Origin: Candidatus Enterococcus huntleyi
GTDB taxonomy: Bacteria > Bacillota > Bacilli > Lactobacillales > Enterococcaceae
Assembly (NCBI RefSeq): GCF_009933175.1
Contig: NZ_MAEJ01000022.1
Coordinates: 1-64,000, forward strand
Length of the DNA: 64,000 bases
Reading direction: 5' to 3'
Part shown: piece after piece, positions 1 to 9,000 of the stretch
How the letters are laid out: each line of letters opens with the position of its first letter
How positions within the stretch are numbered: the stretch's first letter is position 1
Notes under the pieces: generated by a model
Database searches by the model: none
Told to the model about the DNA's origin: nothing
Seen by the model: only the letters and a program-made list of their open reading frames with translations
Translations under genes and position numbers: made by a program

Positions 1-80
1 AAGTATACTTAATGTTTTTCCTTTTTCTCGATTTAATAATTAGTTGATACCCTGAGTTAAGAAATGCTTGGCAAAGTAAG

Positions 81-340
81 ATTATCGAAAGAGAAATAAC
101 AGGGATTGGAAATATTCTACCGTTAACTAATGTTTCATTCACCGCGAAAAGAGGGGATAACTACGGCTTGATTTACCGGAATAGTTCAGGGGAACGCCAA
201 TCAGGGAATTAATTGTAAATTTATCGAAGGAAGCTTCTGGCGAAGAGATTGCTTTACTAGAAAATCAAAAAGGTATCCGTGATTTCTTAGACAAGAAATT
301 TGTGAGTCAATCTATATCTCTTATTACAAACAGAATACTA
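81..340 (+). pseudogene. Remnant of an ABC-transporter ATPase gene
   Basis: No intact gene is present in 1-530. Codons from 81 to 209 read like the start of a BcrA-type ABC ATPase (LTNVSFTAKRGDNYGLIYRNSSG), where the family normally has a Walker A of the form GLIGxNGAGKTT. A one-base frame change near 209 restores a second matching piece (SKEASGEEIALLENQKG), which resembles the PTSGEIxLxG segment that follows Walker A. The Walker lysine and threonines are gone and no start codon is obvious, so this is read as a decayed gene. The assignment rests on motif resemblance only. Confidence 0.4.
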
Positions 341-484
341 GATTTCCAATTGTTACGAAATGTTAAATTATCTTGAAGGTCTCACAAAAATTTGAAAAAT
401 GACTCCTTTTTTAGCTGATTTTGTGGGAAGATAGAGTATACAAAAAATTATCACTAGTTGCGCTCAGCTATTACACAATAACTG

Positions 485-493
485 TTGTATAAT
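485..493 (+). promoter_or_regulatory. Likely -10 box for oatA
   Basis: A perfect TATAAT lies at 488-493, 37 bases upstream of the oatA start codon. No good -35 hexamer sits at the right distance; TTGCGC at 458 is too far away. The promoter is therefore only partly supported. Confidence 0.4.
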
Positions 494-530
494 ATAGCTA
501 TGAAATAAATTGAAAAGTTGGAAATAATCA

Positions 531-2384
531 ATGGAAAAACAAAAACGATTAAAAACTAGTCGCTACATTACAGGGATTGATGGGCTTCGCTCATTGGCTG
601 TGATTGGCGTTATCTTATATCATTTACTGCCTTCAACTATGAAGGGTGGATACCTAGGGGTTCCCGTGTTTTTTACGGTCTCAGGTTATTTAATTACTGA
701 CTTACTCTGCCAAGAATGGGAGCAAGATAAGCGAATCAGCATCGGCCAATTTTATGTTAGGCGGATGAAACGATTGTACCCGAGTTTAGTGTTTCTATTA
801 GTCACTGCCTCGGCTTATATTACACTATTTCAACGGAATTTACTGGCGAATTTGCGTGAAACGGTTTTTAGTTCATTAGTCTATCTAAATAACTGGTGGC
901 AAATTAATAATGGGCTATCCTATTTTGATCGATTTGCAAATGAGTCGCCATTTACGCATATTTGGTCATTAGCTGTTGAGGGACAGAATTATCTGATTTG
1001 GCCGGTGCTCTTTTATTTTTTAATGAAGTTTGTTAAAAGGCGTGATCGGATATTTTATTTTATTATGGCGCTTTCGGTGCTATCTGCTATTAGCATGGCC
1101 GTGCTTTATACACCGAATGTCGATCCGACAAGGGTCTATTATGGAACAGATACTCGGTTCTTTTCGATTGGCTTGGGGAGTGCGCTAGCTTTTGTCTGGC
1201 CAAGTACTCGCTTGAAAAAGGAAGTGCCGCAACAGGCTAAACGATTGATGAACTATGCAGGAATTGGTTCGTTTCTAATTCTTGTTTTGGCGTTTTTATT
1301 TCTAGATGCTCATTATAATTTTATTTATTATGGAGGCATGTTCCTTGTGAGCTTGCTCTGCGTCATTTTGGTGGCTGTGACGGCTCACCCAGGTGCGAGT
1401 ATTAATCGCTGGCTGACTAATCCGGTCTTTACTTGGATTGGGAAACGGAGCTATGGGATTTATCTGTATCAGTTTCCGGTAATGATATTCTATGAGTCAA
1501 AAATTTCTAATCTAGGGGATCAAGTCGGCTTGCACACGTTGATTGAATTGGTTTTGATATTAGTCATCAGCGAGTTGTCGTATCGTTTCATCGAACGGCC
1601 TCTTGGACGCTTTGATTATGGTCATCTGATTACCAAATTCAAACAGCGTATACGGACACCACTTTTGCCCAAAGAGATAGCACTATTAACAGTTTCTGGA
1701 TTGGTCTTATTGACTGCCTTAGTGGGGTGGATTATTGCTCCAAATAATACATTGACTGCTGATCAAACGAAACTGCAGCAGCAAATTTCTGATAATAAAA
1801 AAGTCGCAGAGAAAAGTAAAACAACCAATCAGGAAGCCGTTGCACCTGAAAAACTTACTAAAAAATACGAATTAACCACTGCTCAGGCAGAACAGGCCAA
1901 AGACTTGCCACTGACTTTATTCGGTGATTCACTGGCTTTAGGTGCGACAACTGACTTACAAGATGTCTTTCCAAATATCGTAGTGGAAGGTGAAGTGGGA
2001 CGTCAGTTGTACGACAGCCCACCAATTATTCAGTCTTTGATAGATCAAAATCTACTGGCTGAGAATGTCTTAATCATTTTAGGAACAAATGGCTCATTTA
2101 CAGAAGCGCAGATGGATGATGTTATGAAAACGATTGGGCAACGGAATGTCTACTGGGTCAATACCCACATCCCGACCAAGCGCTGGCAAAATGAAGTCAA
2201 CGCGATGCTAGATAGAGCAGCTGAAAAATATGATAATTTGTTTGTAATTGACTGGTATGACTATAGCGAAGGAAATGACGAATGGTTCTACGATGATCGT
2301 GTCCATCCTAACGAAGATGGAATGGAACGCTATGTATCATTTATTTCTGCGAAGTTGTTGGAAGAGGTAGAAAAAACTAAATAG
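531..2384 (+). CDS. oatA: Peptidoglycan/cell-wall O-acetyltransferase, OatA type
   Basis: A 617-residue membrane acyltransferase. The N-terminal part (about 10-400) is an acyltransferase-3 domain with roughly ten hydrophobic helices. It opens with the family signature YITGIDGLRSLAVIGVILYH and carries WSLAVEGQNYLIWPV; the Asn replaces the aromatic residue usual after EGQ. A charged linker (about 410-455) leads to an extracellular SGNH esterase-like domain with GDS at 465-467, GTNG in the middle and DxxH at 589-592. Family members add acetyl groups to MurNAc O-6, giving lysozyme resistance. Length and domain order match Listeria and Staphylococcus OatA. The gene is monocistronic, with a terminator directly behind it. 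Confidence 0.88.
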   Translation: MEKQKRLKTSRYITGIDGLRSLAVIGVILYHLLPSTMKGGYLGVPVFFTVSGYLITDLLCQEWEQDKRISIGQFYVRRMKRLYPSLVFLLVTASAYITLFQRNLLANLRETVFSSLVYLNNWWQINNGLSYFDRFANESPFTHIWSLAVEGQNYLIWPVLFYFLMKFVKRRDRIFYFIMALSVLSAISMAVLYTPNVDPTRVYYGTDTRFFSIGLGSALAFVWPSTRLKKEVPQQAKRLMNYAGIGSFLILVLAFLFLDAHYNFIYYGGMFLVSLLCVILVAVTAHPGASINRWLTNPVFTWIGKRSYGIYLYQFPVMIFYESKISNLGDQVGLHTLIELVLILVISELSYRFIERPLGRFDYGHLITKFKQRIRTPLLPKEIALLTVSGLVLLTALVGWIIAPNNTLTADQTKLQQQISDNKKVAEKSKTTNQEAVAPEKLTKKYELTTAQAEQAKDLPLTLFGDSLALGATTDLQDVFPNIVVEGEVGRQLYDSPPIIQSLIDQNLLAENVLIILGTNGSFTEAQMDDVMKTIGQRNVYWVNTHIPTKRWQNEVNAMLDRAAEKYDNLFVIDWYDYSEGNDEWFYDDRVHPNEDGMERYVSFISAKLLEEVEKTK

Positions 2385-2393
2385 TGTACAGAA

Positions 2394-2428
2394 AAGCTGA
2401 GCCACAGTGATGGGCTCAGCTTTTTTTG
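2394..2428 (+). terminator. Intrinsic terminator after oatA
   Basis: GCTGAGCC and GGGCTCAGC form a stem around an 8-base loop and are followed by a T run. It lies 10 bases past the oatA stop. Confidence 0.85.
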
Positions 2429-2522
2429 GAATATTGGGTTAGTTTTCACTTTATATTTATCTTCGGAAATCTCTTTTGAGATGGAGCACACATTGCAATG
2501 AAATTCATCCTGATTATTGAAT

Positions 2523-2810
2523 TCAGCCTTTCGGTACTGGATAACTTGCGGCTGGATTTTTGAGGTAGGCTTCTTTTTGTTTTCTGCTTAGGCGTTTGAA
2601 GGCGGCTTCGGCTTTTGTGGCTTCGCTTCGGGTGGCAAAGCTTTCCGCGTGGATCATTTCCAGCGGGCGGCGACTTTCTGGATGCGTGTACTTGGCACCG
2701 ATTCCTTTGTTATGTTCGGTGAGTCGACGAGCTAAATCGGTGGTGTAGCCGCCATAAAACGTGTTGTCTTTGCAGTGTAAGACATAGAAGTAATGTGCAT
2801 CAGCGGCCAT
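2523..2810 (-). CDS. GIY-YIG nuclease-superfamily protein (YazA type)
   Basis: A 95-residue single-domain protein. The N-terminus FYVLHCKDNTFYGGYTTDLARR is the GIY-YIG core in the degenerate form FYV-x10-YGG, followed by the arginine motif. It ends with the lysine-rich helix SRKQKEAYL typical of the UPF0213/YazA group. The cellular role of this group is unsettled; relatives include UvrC and homing-endonuclease nuclease domains. Its start overlaps the end of the upstream methyltransferase gene by 11 bases, as in Bacillus yabB-yazA, so the two are translationally coupled. Confidence 0.85.
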   Translation of the reverse strand: MAADAHYFYVLHCKDNTFYGGYTTDLARRLTEHNKGIGAKYTHPESRRPLEMIHAESFATRSEATKAEAAFKRLSRKQKEAYLKNPAASYPVPKG

Positions 2811-3534
2811 AGAGCATCTCCTTTAACTCTGGGGTATACTCATTTTCTTGACTATAGGTAAAGAGTGGAGGAAGCACTCGGAAGCCGTTCATTCTTCCGT
2901 CTTTGATGCCTTCGATGAGTAGCGCATTAGCTTCTTTGCCAGCTTTTGGATAGACGAACTGAACTTTTTTAGGAGCAATCCGCTGTTGCTTCATCTCATC
3001 GATAATTTCTAGGAAACGATCCGGTCGATGGACCATAGCTAGATGACCGTTTGTTTTTAATAATTTAGATGAAGTCGCAATCACTTCGTGTAGAGTCGTC
3101 TGGATTTCATGACGAGCAATCGCTAAATAGGGATTTGGATTCTTTCGACTGGTGGGTAATTCCTTGAAATAGGGTGGATTACAAACGACCAAGTCAACAG
3201 AATCAGGGGCCACTTTTTGGCAGGTATCTTTCAAATCCATTTCATATAATTTGATTTGTTCTTCTAGTTGGTTAAGGCGAATACTGCGCTGCGCCATATC
3301 AGCGAGTCGAGGTTGTAATTCGACTTGGATAATTTCTGTCTTGGTTTTTCGGCTCATAAATAAGCCAACTGCACCGTTTCCTGCACAGAGATCAACAATC
3401 CGGCCTCTTTTTGGTGGCGTAGGAAAGTTAGCAAGAAGGACCGCATCGATTGAGAAAGAAAAAACCTCTTTGCTTTGGATAATTTGGATATCTTCAGCGT
3501 AAAGCTGATCGATTCTTTCGCCTTCTTTTAGCAT
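2800..3534 (-). CDS. tRNA1(Val) (adenine(37)-N6)-methyltransferase-like protein (YabB/TrmN6)
   Basis: A class I SAM-dependent methyltransferase of 244 residues. It has the SAM-binding glycine loop VDLCAGNGAVGLF and the N6-adenine catalytic motif NPPYF (VDLVVCNPPYF). This is the YabB/TrmN6 family, which modifies A37 of tRNA-Val in enterobacteria. The ATG at 3534 is preferred: AAGGAGG (3546-3552) is 11 bases upstream of it but only two bases from the longer TTG start at 3543. B. subtilis YabB has the same MLKEDERLD-like N-terminus. It is first in a two-gene operon with the GIY-YIG gene. Confidence 0.85.
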   Translation of the reverse strand: MLKEGERIDQLYAEDIQIIQSKEVFSFSIDAVLLANFPTPPKRGRIVDLCAGNGAVGLFMSRKTKTEIIQVELQPRLADMAQRSIRLNQLEEQIKLYEMDLKDTCQKVAPDSVDLVVCNPPYFKELPTSRKNPNPYLAIARHEIQTTLHEVIATSSKLLKTNGHLAMVHRPDRFLEIIDEMKQQRIAPKKVQFVYPKAGKEANALLIEGIKDGRMNGFRVLPPLFTYSQENEYTPELKEMLYGR

Positions 3535-3708
3535 ACGAAACAATTCCTCCTTGAAAATTGATAAGAATTACTTAAAAAAATCATACTTATGTATTATACT
3601 ACGTTAAGTGGGGAGAAGAAATAGGGAATCAAGCTTGCTAAAAAGTGAGTGTGTTCTTTGTTTAAGAATCCTTATTGATGTGACCAATGGCCAGGAGAGG
3701 AAGAGACT

Positions 3709-4329
3709 ATGTTTTATAGATTTATGCGCGGCATTGTCCGTTTTGTATTGTTTGTGTTGAATGGAAATGCTCGTTATCAAAATAAGGAAAAGCTACCAAC
3801 AGATGAAAATTACATTTTGGTGGCCCCTCATAGAACTTGGTGGGAGCCTTTGTATCTTGCAGTTGCAGCCGCGCCAAAACAATTTAGCTTTATGGCTAAG
3901 GAAGAATTATTTAAAAATCCGATTCTCTCATTTATTTTGAGACATGCTAATGCGTTCCCTGTAAATCGAGACAAACCGGGACCTAGTGCGATTAAGACTC
4001 CTGTTAAGCGGTTGAAATCAACGGATTTAAGCTTAATTATGTTTCCAAGTGGGACGAGACATTCATCAGAATTAAAAGGTGGTATGGCGCTAATCGCTAA
4101 AATGTCGAAAACGAAGATTGTTCCTAGTGTCTATCAAGGACCGCTAACTTTTGGCGATTTATTAAAGCGGAAACGCGTAATTGTCCGATTTGGTGAACCA
4201 ATCGATATTAGCGACATCAAAAAGATGGATAAAGAAGGCTTAGCTGAAGTTGAACGCCGTACGCAAGAAGCGTTTAATCGACTAGATAAAGAAATTGATC
4301 CGAATTTTACCTACGAAGTAAAAAAATAA
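3709..4329 (+). CDS. plsC: 1-acyl-sn-glycerol-3-phosphate acyltransferase (PlsC family)
   Basis: A 206-residue membrane-associated acyltransferase that makes phosphatidic acid from lysophosphatidic acid. Family features are the hydrophobic N-terminus, the block-I motif at 41-46, FPSGTRH (112-118, corresponding to FPEGTR in E. coli PlsC) and a conserved VPSVYQGP segment. The block-I motif reads H41-R-T-W-W-E46: the usual H(X4)D aspartate is glutamate here, encoded by GAG. The histidine acts as base and the acid supports it, so activity may persist with an altered charge relay. The gene stands alone between terminators. Confidence 0.85.
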   Translation: MFYRFMRGIVRFVLFVLNGNARYQNKEKLPTDENYILVAPHRTWWEPLYLAVAAAPKQFSFMAKEELFKNPILSFILRHANAFPVNRDKPGPSAIKTPVKRLKSTDLSLIMFPSGTRHSSELKGGMALIAKMSKTKIVPSVYQGPLTFGDLLKRKRVIVRFGEPIDISDIKKMDKEGLAEVERRTQEAFNRLDKEIDPNFTYEVKK

Positions 4330-4357
4330 TCGAGTAGGAAATAATGAGTTGAATAAG

Positions 4358-4393
4358 AGAAGGCTAGGAGCAAGCAGTTCCTGGTCTTTTTTT
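4358..4393 (+). terminator. Terminator after plsC
   Basis: AGGAGC / GTTCCT with flanking pairs forms a hairpin followed by seven T residues, about 40 bases past plsC. Confidence 0.7.
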
Positions 4394-4611
4394 GATGTGG
4401 GCTGAAAAAAATGGACTCTTTTCCAAAGATTGCTCTATGCTTACCGTCCCACTAAGTACTATTTATTGGATATGAATGGTTCCAGTTTCCTTTTATCTCA
4501 TATTTAAATAACAATTTTGGAATAATAGAATCATAAAACTTTGGGATTTGTTTTTCAATTTGAGCTTTTCGTCGTGTTTGAACGAAAATATGTCACGAAT
4601 ATCGCGAAATT

Positions 4612-4620
4612 TGTTATAAT
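4612..4620 (+). promoter_or_regulatory. Extended -10 promoter of the sbcDC operon
   Basis: TGTTATAAT is an extended -10 (TGn plus perfect TATAAT), 78 bases upstream of sbcD. No strong -35 is seen, which is normal for extended -10 promoters. Confidence 0.6.
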
Positions 4621-4697
4621 GGTAAGAAGCCCTTTTTTATAGGGAGACGAGAGAAGAAAAATACAACTAAACTGGTAAATAGGTTGAGGTGAAGAGC

Positions 4698-5831
4698 ATG
4701 CGATTTTTGCATACAGCGGACTGGCACATTGGGAAAAAGCTTCATGGCTATGATTTGTTAGAGGACCAAAAGAAAAGTATGAAGGATATTTTGGCGATTG
4801 CACAAGATGAAAAAGTTGATGCGATTGTCATTGCGGGGGATTTGTATGATCGCTCAGTACCTTCTGTAGAAGCGGTGGAGGTCTTTAATCAGCAGATTAT
4901 TGAGATGAATTTGGAGGCGAAGTTTCCAATTTTGGCGATCTCAGGAAATCATGATAGCAGTACGCGATTAGAGGCAGGAGCGCCGTGGTTTTCTCAAACT
5001 AATTTCCATTTGTATACACGATTAGAACAAGCTTTTACACCGATTGAGTGGGAAGATACGCAGTTTTTCTTATTGCCTTATTTTGAACCGATTGCGGCTC
5101 GTTTATATTTTGAGGATGAATCGATTCGAACCTTGCAGCAAGCGATGGAACGTGTGATTGCAGCGATGAAAGAATTATTTTCCCCGGATAAAAAACAGGT
5201 TTTAGTGAGTCATTTCTTTGTTGCAGGCAGTGAGAAGAGCGATTCAGAGACGAAAATAGAGGTCGGCGGGTTAGATGGTGTGCCTGGGAGTTTGCTGACA
5301 GATTTTGATTACGTAGCGCTAGGACATTTGCATGGCAAAGATGCCTTGCATCAAGAGAATGCCCGTTATAGTGGCTCGCCGTTGAAATTTTCACTATCGG
5401 AGCTGAACCAAGAAAAAGGCGTTTGGCTTATCGAGACAGAGCCGACCGTCTCGTACCGCTTTGTTCCATTGACGCCTTTACATGAGATGGTGGCGGTGAC
5501 AGCGGAGTTCAATGAGTTGATTTCACCTGACTTTTATCAGAACATAGAGAGAGAAGATTATTTGCAGATTCGTTTATTAGATCGTGCAATTATTCCGAAT
5601 ATGATGAATCAATTACGGCAAATTTATCCGCATATTCTAAGTGTTGAGCGGGTAAATGGTCGTGAAGAGGGTTCGAAACGCCAAACAAATTTGCAACAGA
5701 AAAAGTTAAACCCTAGTGAATTGATTGCGACCTTTTTTGAGGAAATGACTGAGGAACAGTTGACTGATCAGCAACAGGTTTGGGTGGCTGAAGCGTTACA
5801 AAACTTAAATGAATTGGAGAGAAGAAAATAA
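4698..5831 (+). CDS. sbcD: Nuclease SbcCD, subunit D
   Basis: A 377-residue Mre11-family metallophosphoesterase and the nuclease half of SbcCD, which opens hairpins and trims protein-blocked DNA ends. Metal-binding motifs appear in order: TADWHIG (D8, H10), AGDLYD (D48), SGNHDS, SHFF and GHLHG. Start choice: ATG 4698 gives the canonical MRFLHTADWHIGKKL N-terminus and has GAGGTG six bases upstream; the in-frame GTG at 4689 lies inside that ribosome site. Its stop codon abuts the sbcC start with no gap. Confidence 0.95.
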   Translation: MRFLHTADWHIGKKLHGYDLLEDQKKSMKDILAIAQDEKVDAIVIAGDLYDRSVPSVEAVEVFNQQIIEMNLEAKFPILAISGNHDSSTRLEAGAPWFSQTNFHLYTRLEQAFTPIEWEDTQFFLLPYFEPIAARLYFEDESIRTLQQAMERVIAAMKELFSPDKKQVLVSHFFVAGSEKSDSETKIEVGGLDGVPGSLLTDFDYVALGHLHGKDALHQENARYSGSPLKFSLSELNQEKGVWLIETEPTVSYRFVPLTPLHEMVAVTAEFNELISPDFYQNIEREDYLQIRLLDRAIIPNMMNQLRQIYPHILSVERVNGREEGSKRQTNLQQKKLNPSELIATFFEEMTEEQLTDQQQVWVAEALQNLNELERRK

Positions 5832-8800
5832 ATGCAACCGAGAAAATTGACATTAAAAAATTTCGGACCGTTTATCGATGAAAGCTTAGATTTCTCGAAG
5901 CTTTCAGATTCTTCTCTCTTTTTGATTAGTGGGAAGACCGGTTCAGGTAAAACGACTTTATTTGATGGCATGACGTATGCTTTGTTTGGTGAAACTTCTG
6001 GACGCTTACGTTTAGGAAAAGAGATGCGTTCTTCTTTTGCGCCACCGTCTGAAGAAACGGCGGTTTCCTTTTTATTCGAGCATCAGGATTTATTGTATTT
6101 GGTGGAAAGAAGACCGGAGCAGATTTTGACGAAAAAAAAGGGCGAGGGCGTCCGTACCCAAACGGCGAAAGTTTCTCTGACGATTATGGAGGCTTCTGGA
6201 AAGGAGCTACGCCAATACACAAAGAGAACTGAAGTCGATCAAACAATTAAAGAACTGCTGCATTTAGATGCGAAACAGTTTTCCCAAATCGTACTTTTAC
6301 CACAAGGCGAGTTTCGCAATTTCTTAGTAGCTAACAGTAATGAAAAAGAAGCGGTATTAAGGAATTTATTTGGCACACAGCTGTACCAGACGATTAATGA
6401 ATGGTTGAAGAGTCGCTTGAAAAAGCAGCAAGAGCAGTTGGATCATTTGTTTATCGAGACGGATCATTTACGGCAACAGTTTATTTGGCAGGGTGAGCCG
6501 GTTGAAGCAGTTTCTACACAGGAATTGATGACTAATTGGGCAACAGATTTAGCGCTTCAAGAGGATGAAGTGAAGCTGGTTAATACACAGTTTGAGGCGT
6601 TGCAGAAACAGCAGGAGTCGGCGGAAAGAACGTATTATCAATCGAAGGAATTGATGGATGCGTTTGAACAGTTGGCAGTGGTGCAAGAGCAGCAACTGAA
6701 AAATCAAGCGAAGCAACCAGAGGTAGCTGAACTGAAACAGCGCGAGCAGGCGTTACGCTGGGCAGAGAAACAACAGGGGCTTGTGGAAAAACAAGAAACA
6801 GCTCGTAAACAGCTGGTAAAAATCACGAGTCAAAAAGAGCAAGTATTGAAAACACAGAGTGAATGTGTGCAGGCTTTCTCGATTTGGGAAGAGCAAAAGG
6901 AAGCGGCTGTTGCGTGGGCTGAGCGATTGAAGAACGCGCAAGAACGCGTGCAGAAGGTCCAATTTTTATTGCCGATTGCTAAAGAATACGAAGCGTTACT
7001 TACCAGTCAAAAGGAACAGGAAAAGGCGCTAGAAGAGTTGACGACACAGAGTCAGCAACTGGAAGAGGCCAAACAGACGAACGAAAAAGAGCGAGATCAG
7101 TTAGCACTCATTAGTAAAGAACGTGAATCGTGGCAGGAAGAGAAGCTGTCATTATATGAAACGGATCAGTTATTTACAACTTTTCAACAAGCTGAGGATT
7201 CACACAAAGAGGAACGCGCTAAATACGACGTCTTAGTTGAAAAGAACGCGCAAGGAGCCCAACAGCTAGAACTATTTACTGCGCAGGTACAGGAAAAAAC
7301 ACAGGAGTTAGCGACCGTTAAAAGTCAGTGGGCAAAGATGCAGATTGCGCGTTTGAGTTTATTGTTAGTTCCTGGCGAGCCTTGTCCAGTATGCGGGGCA
7401 ACAGAGCACCCAACTGGCACAGCTGAACATCAGACGTATTCGGCTGAAATGATTAATGAGAATGAAGAAGAGCTTGCTTTGGCCGAAGAGAATTTGTTGC
7501 AAGCACAGCAGAGAGTGCAACAACAAGAAGCGCAACAGCAGCAGAATTCATTATTAATTCAGGCTAGTCAAGCGCAACAAGAGCAATTATTGAAACAGGT
7601 AGAGGCATGTGAACAGAAGCTTTGCGAACAGATTCAAGCGAGCTATGCTTTAACACCTGAATTATTGACAGCTTTTGCGGATCAGTCATATGCTGATATT
7701 TTGACTCAATTGACGACGATGCATCAGGAGCAAGGGCTGAAAATTCATCAGGCAGAGCAACAGATGCTAGAAATTGATGAGACCTTGGAACGTGTGAAGT
7801 CAGAGCAGATTGTGGTGGAACAGAGTCTAGCGGAGAAGAAAAATAAATTGGGTGAGCTCTCCGGACAGATGCAGTCGATTGCTAAGCAAATGGGCCAAGA
7901 ATCATTGCCACAACTAGAAGAAGAACAGGCCCGTTTAACAGCAGAGATGGAGCAATTAGCGGCACAAATAGCTACTCATGACAAGGAAGGCATACAGTTG
8001 CGCGAGGATTTGTTGAGAATTAAGGAACAGGTTCATAGCCTTGAAGAACAACAAGCTGAACAGAAAAAAGCGGTAGCGACAAATCAACAGGTGTTGGAAG
8101 AAGTGATTGCTGATACTTCTTTTGTTGAAACACTGGAAGACGTAAATGGCTTATTAGCAGAGGTTGGGCAGCTAGAGAGCATGCAACAAATGATTCAGGA
8201 GTATGAGCAAGAGGTCGTAGTCTTGAAGAGTCGCTGCCAAACGTTGAAAGACAAAATTGGTGAGCAGGAACGACCAGATTTAACCGCTATTCAACTGATT
8301 TGGGAAGAGAAGAAGCAGCAAATGCTTGCCTGCAAAGAAGAAGTGGTGCAGAAATCAGAGCAGGTGCAGAGAAATCAAAGCTATCTCAAACAGTTGACTG
8401 ATCTGTATCAGAAGAGTCAAGCGCAGCTGGATGAGATTAGCTCATTCCAACAGTTATCACAAACACTTAATGGCGAAAATACCTTCAAGATTAGTTTGGA
8501 ACGTTATGTATTACAGGCCTATTTGGAAGAAGTTTTAGTAGTCGCGAATCAGCGTTTAGGTCGATTGACCAAAAATCGTTACCAGTTTGAACTTTCCGAT
8601 GGGGTAGGTAGTTACCGTAGTAAGACCGGTTTAGAAATTAATGTTTACGATGATAATGCTGGGACAACGCGGAGTGCGCATACGTTATCTGGTGGTGAGA
8701 GTTTTATTGCAGCTCTGGCTCTGGCCCTCTCTTTAGCAGAGGTTATTCAAAGTCAAGCAGGCGGCATTACAATAGAAGCATTATTTATTGATGAAGGATT

Positions 8801-8984
8801 TGGCTCGTTAGATGAAGAGTCATTAGAGATGGCTATGGAGGCGTTAGAAACGATTGAAAATGAAGGAAGAATGATTGGGATTATTAGTCATGTGCGGGAA
8901 CTTAAGGAACGCATTTTGCAACAAGTATTGGTAAAAAGTACGGGTACTGGCCAAAGTACAATTGATTATCAACTAGCTGAGTGA
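5832..8984 (+). CDS. sbcC: Nuclease SbcCD, subunit C
   Basis: A Rad50-like SMC ATPase of 1050 residues. Walker A GKTGSGKTT is at 34-42. Two long Gln/Glu-rich coiled coils flank a zinc hook at C518-P-V-C521. The ABC signature LSGGES is near 952 and Walker B LFIDEGFGSLD near 983. It partners SbcD as an ATP-driven clamp on DNA ends. The start ATG directly follows the sbcD stop, so translation is probably coupled. The extreme glutamine content of the coiled coil is unremarkable for this family. Confidence 0.95.
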   Translation: MQPRKLTLKNFGPFIDESLDFSKLSDSSLFLISGKTGSGKTTLFDGMTYALFGETSGRLRLGKEMRSSFAPPSEETAVSFLFEHQDLLYLVERRPEQILTKKKGEGVRTQTAKVSLTIMEASGKELRQYTKRTEVDQTIKELLHLDAKQFSQIVLLPQGEFRNFLVANSNEKEAVLRNLFGTQLYQTINEWLKSRLKKQQEQLDHLFIETDHLRQQFIWQGEPVEAVSTQELMTNWATDLALQEDEVKLVNTQFEALQKQQESAERTYYQSKELMDAFEQLAVVQEQQLKNQAKQPEVAELKQREQALRWAEKQQGLVEKQETARKQLVKITSQKEQVLKTQSECVQAFSIWEEQKEAAVAWAERLKNAQERVQKVQFLLPIAKEYEALLTSQKEQEKALEELTTQSQQLEEAKQTNEKERDQLALISKERESWQEEKLSLYETDQLFTTFQQAEDSHKEERAKYDVLVEKNAQGAQQLELFTAQVQEKTQELATVKSQWAKMQIARLSLLLVPGEPCPVCGATEHPTGTAEHQTYSAEMINENEEELALAEENLLQAQQRVQQQEAQQQQNSLLIQASQAQQEQLLKQVEACEQKLCEQIQASYALTPELLTAFADQSYADILTQLTTMHQEQGLKIHQAEQQMLEIDETLERVKSEQIVVEQSLAEKKNKLGELSGQMQSIAKQMGQESLPQLEEEQARLTAEMEQLAAQIATHDKEGIQLREDLLRIKEQVHSLEEQQAEQKKAVATNQQVLEEVIADTSFVETLEDVNGLLAEVGQLESMQQMIQEYEQEVVVLKSRCQTLKDKIGEQERPDLTAIQLIWEEKKQQMLACKEEVVQKSEQVQRNQSYLKQLTDLYQKSQAQLDEISSFQQLSQTLNGENTFKISLERYVLQAYLEEVLVVANQRLGRLTKNRYQFELSDGVGSYRSKTGLEINVYDDNAGTTRSAHTLSGGESFIAALALALSLAEVIQSQAGGITIEALFIDEGFGSLDEESLEMAMEALETIENEGRMIGIISHVRELKERILQQVLVKSTGTGQSTIDYQLAE

Positions 8985-9000
8985 GAAGGGAGGGATTCAG

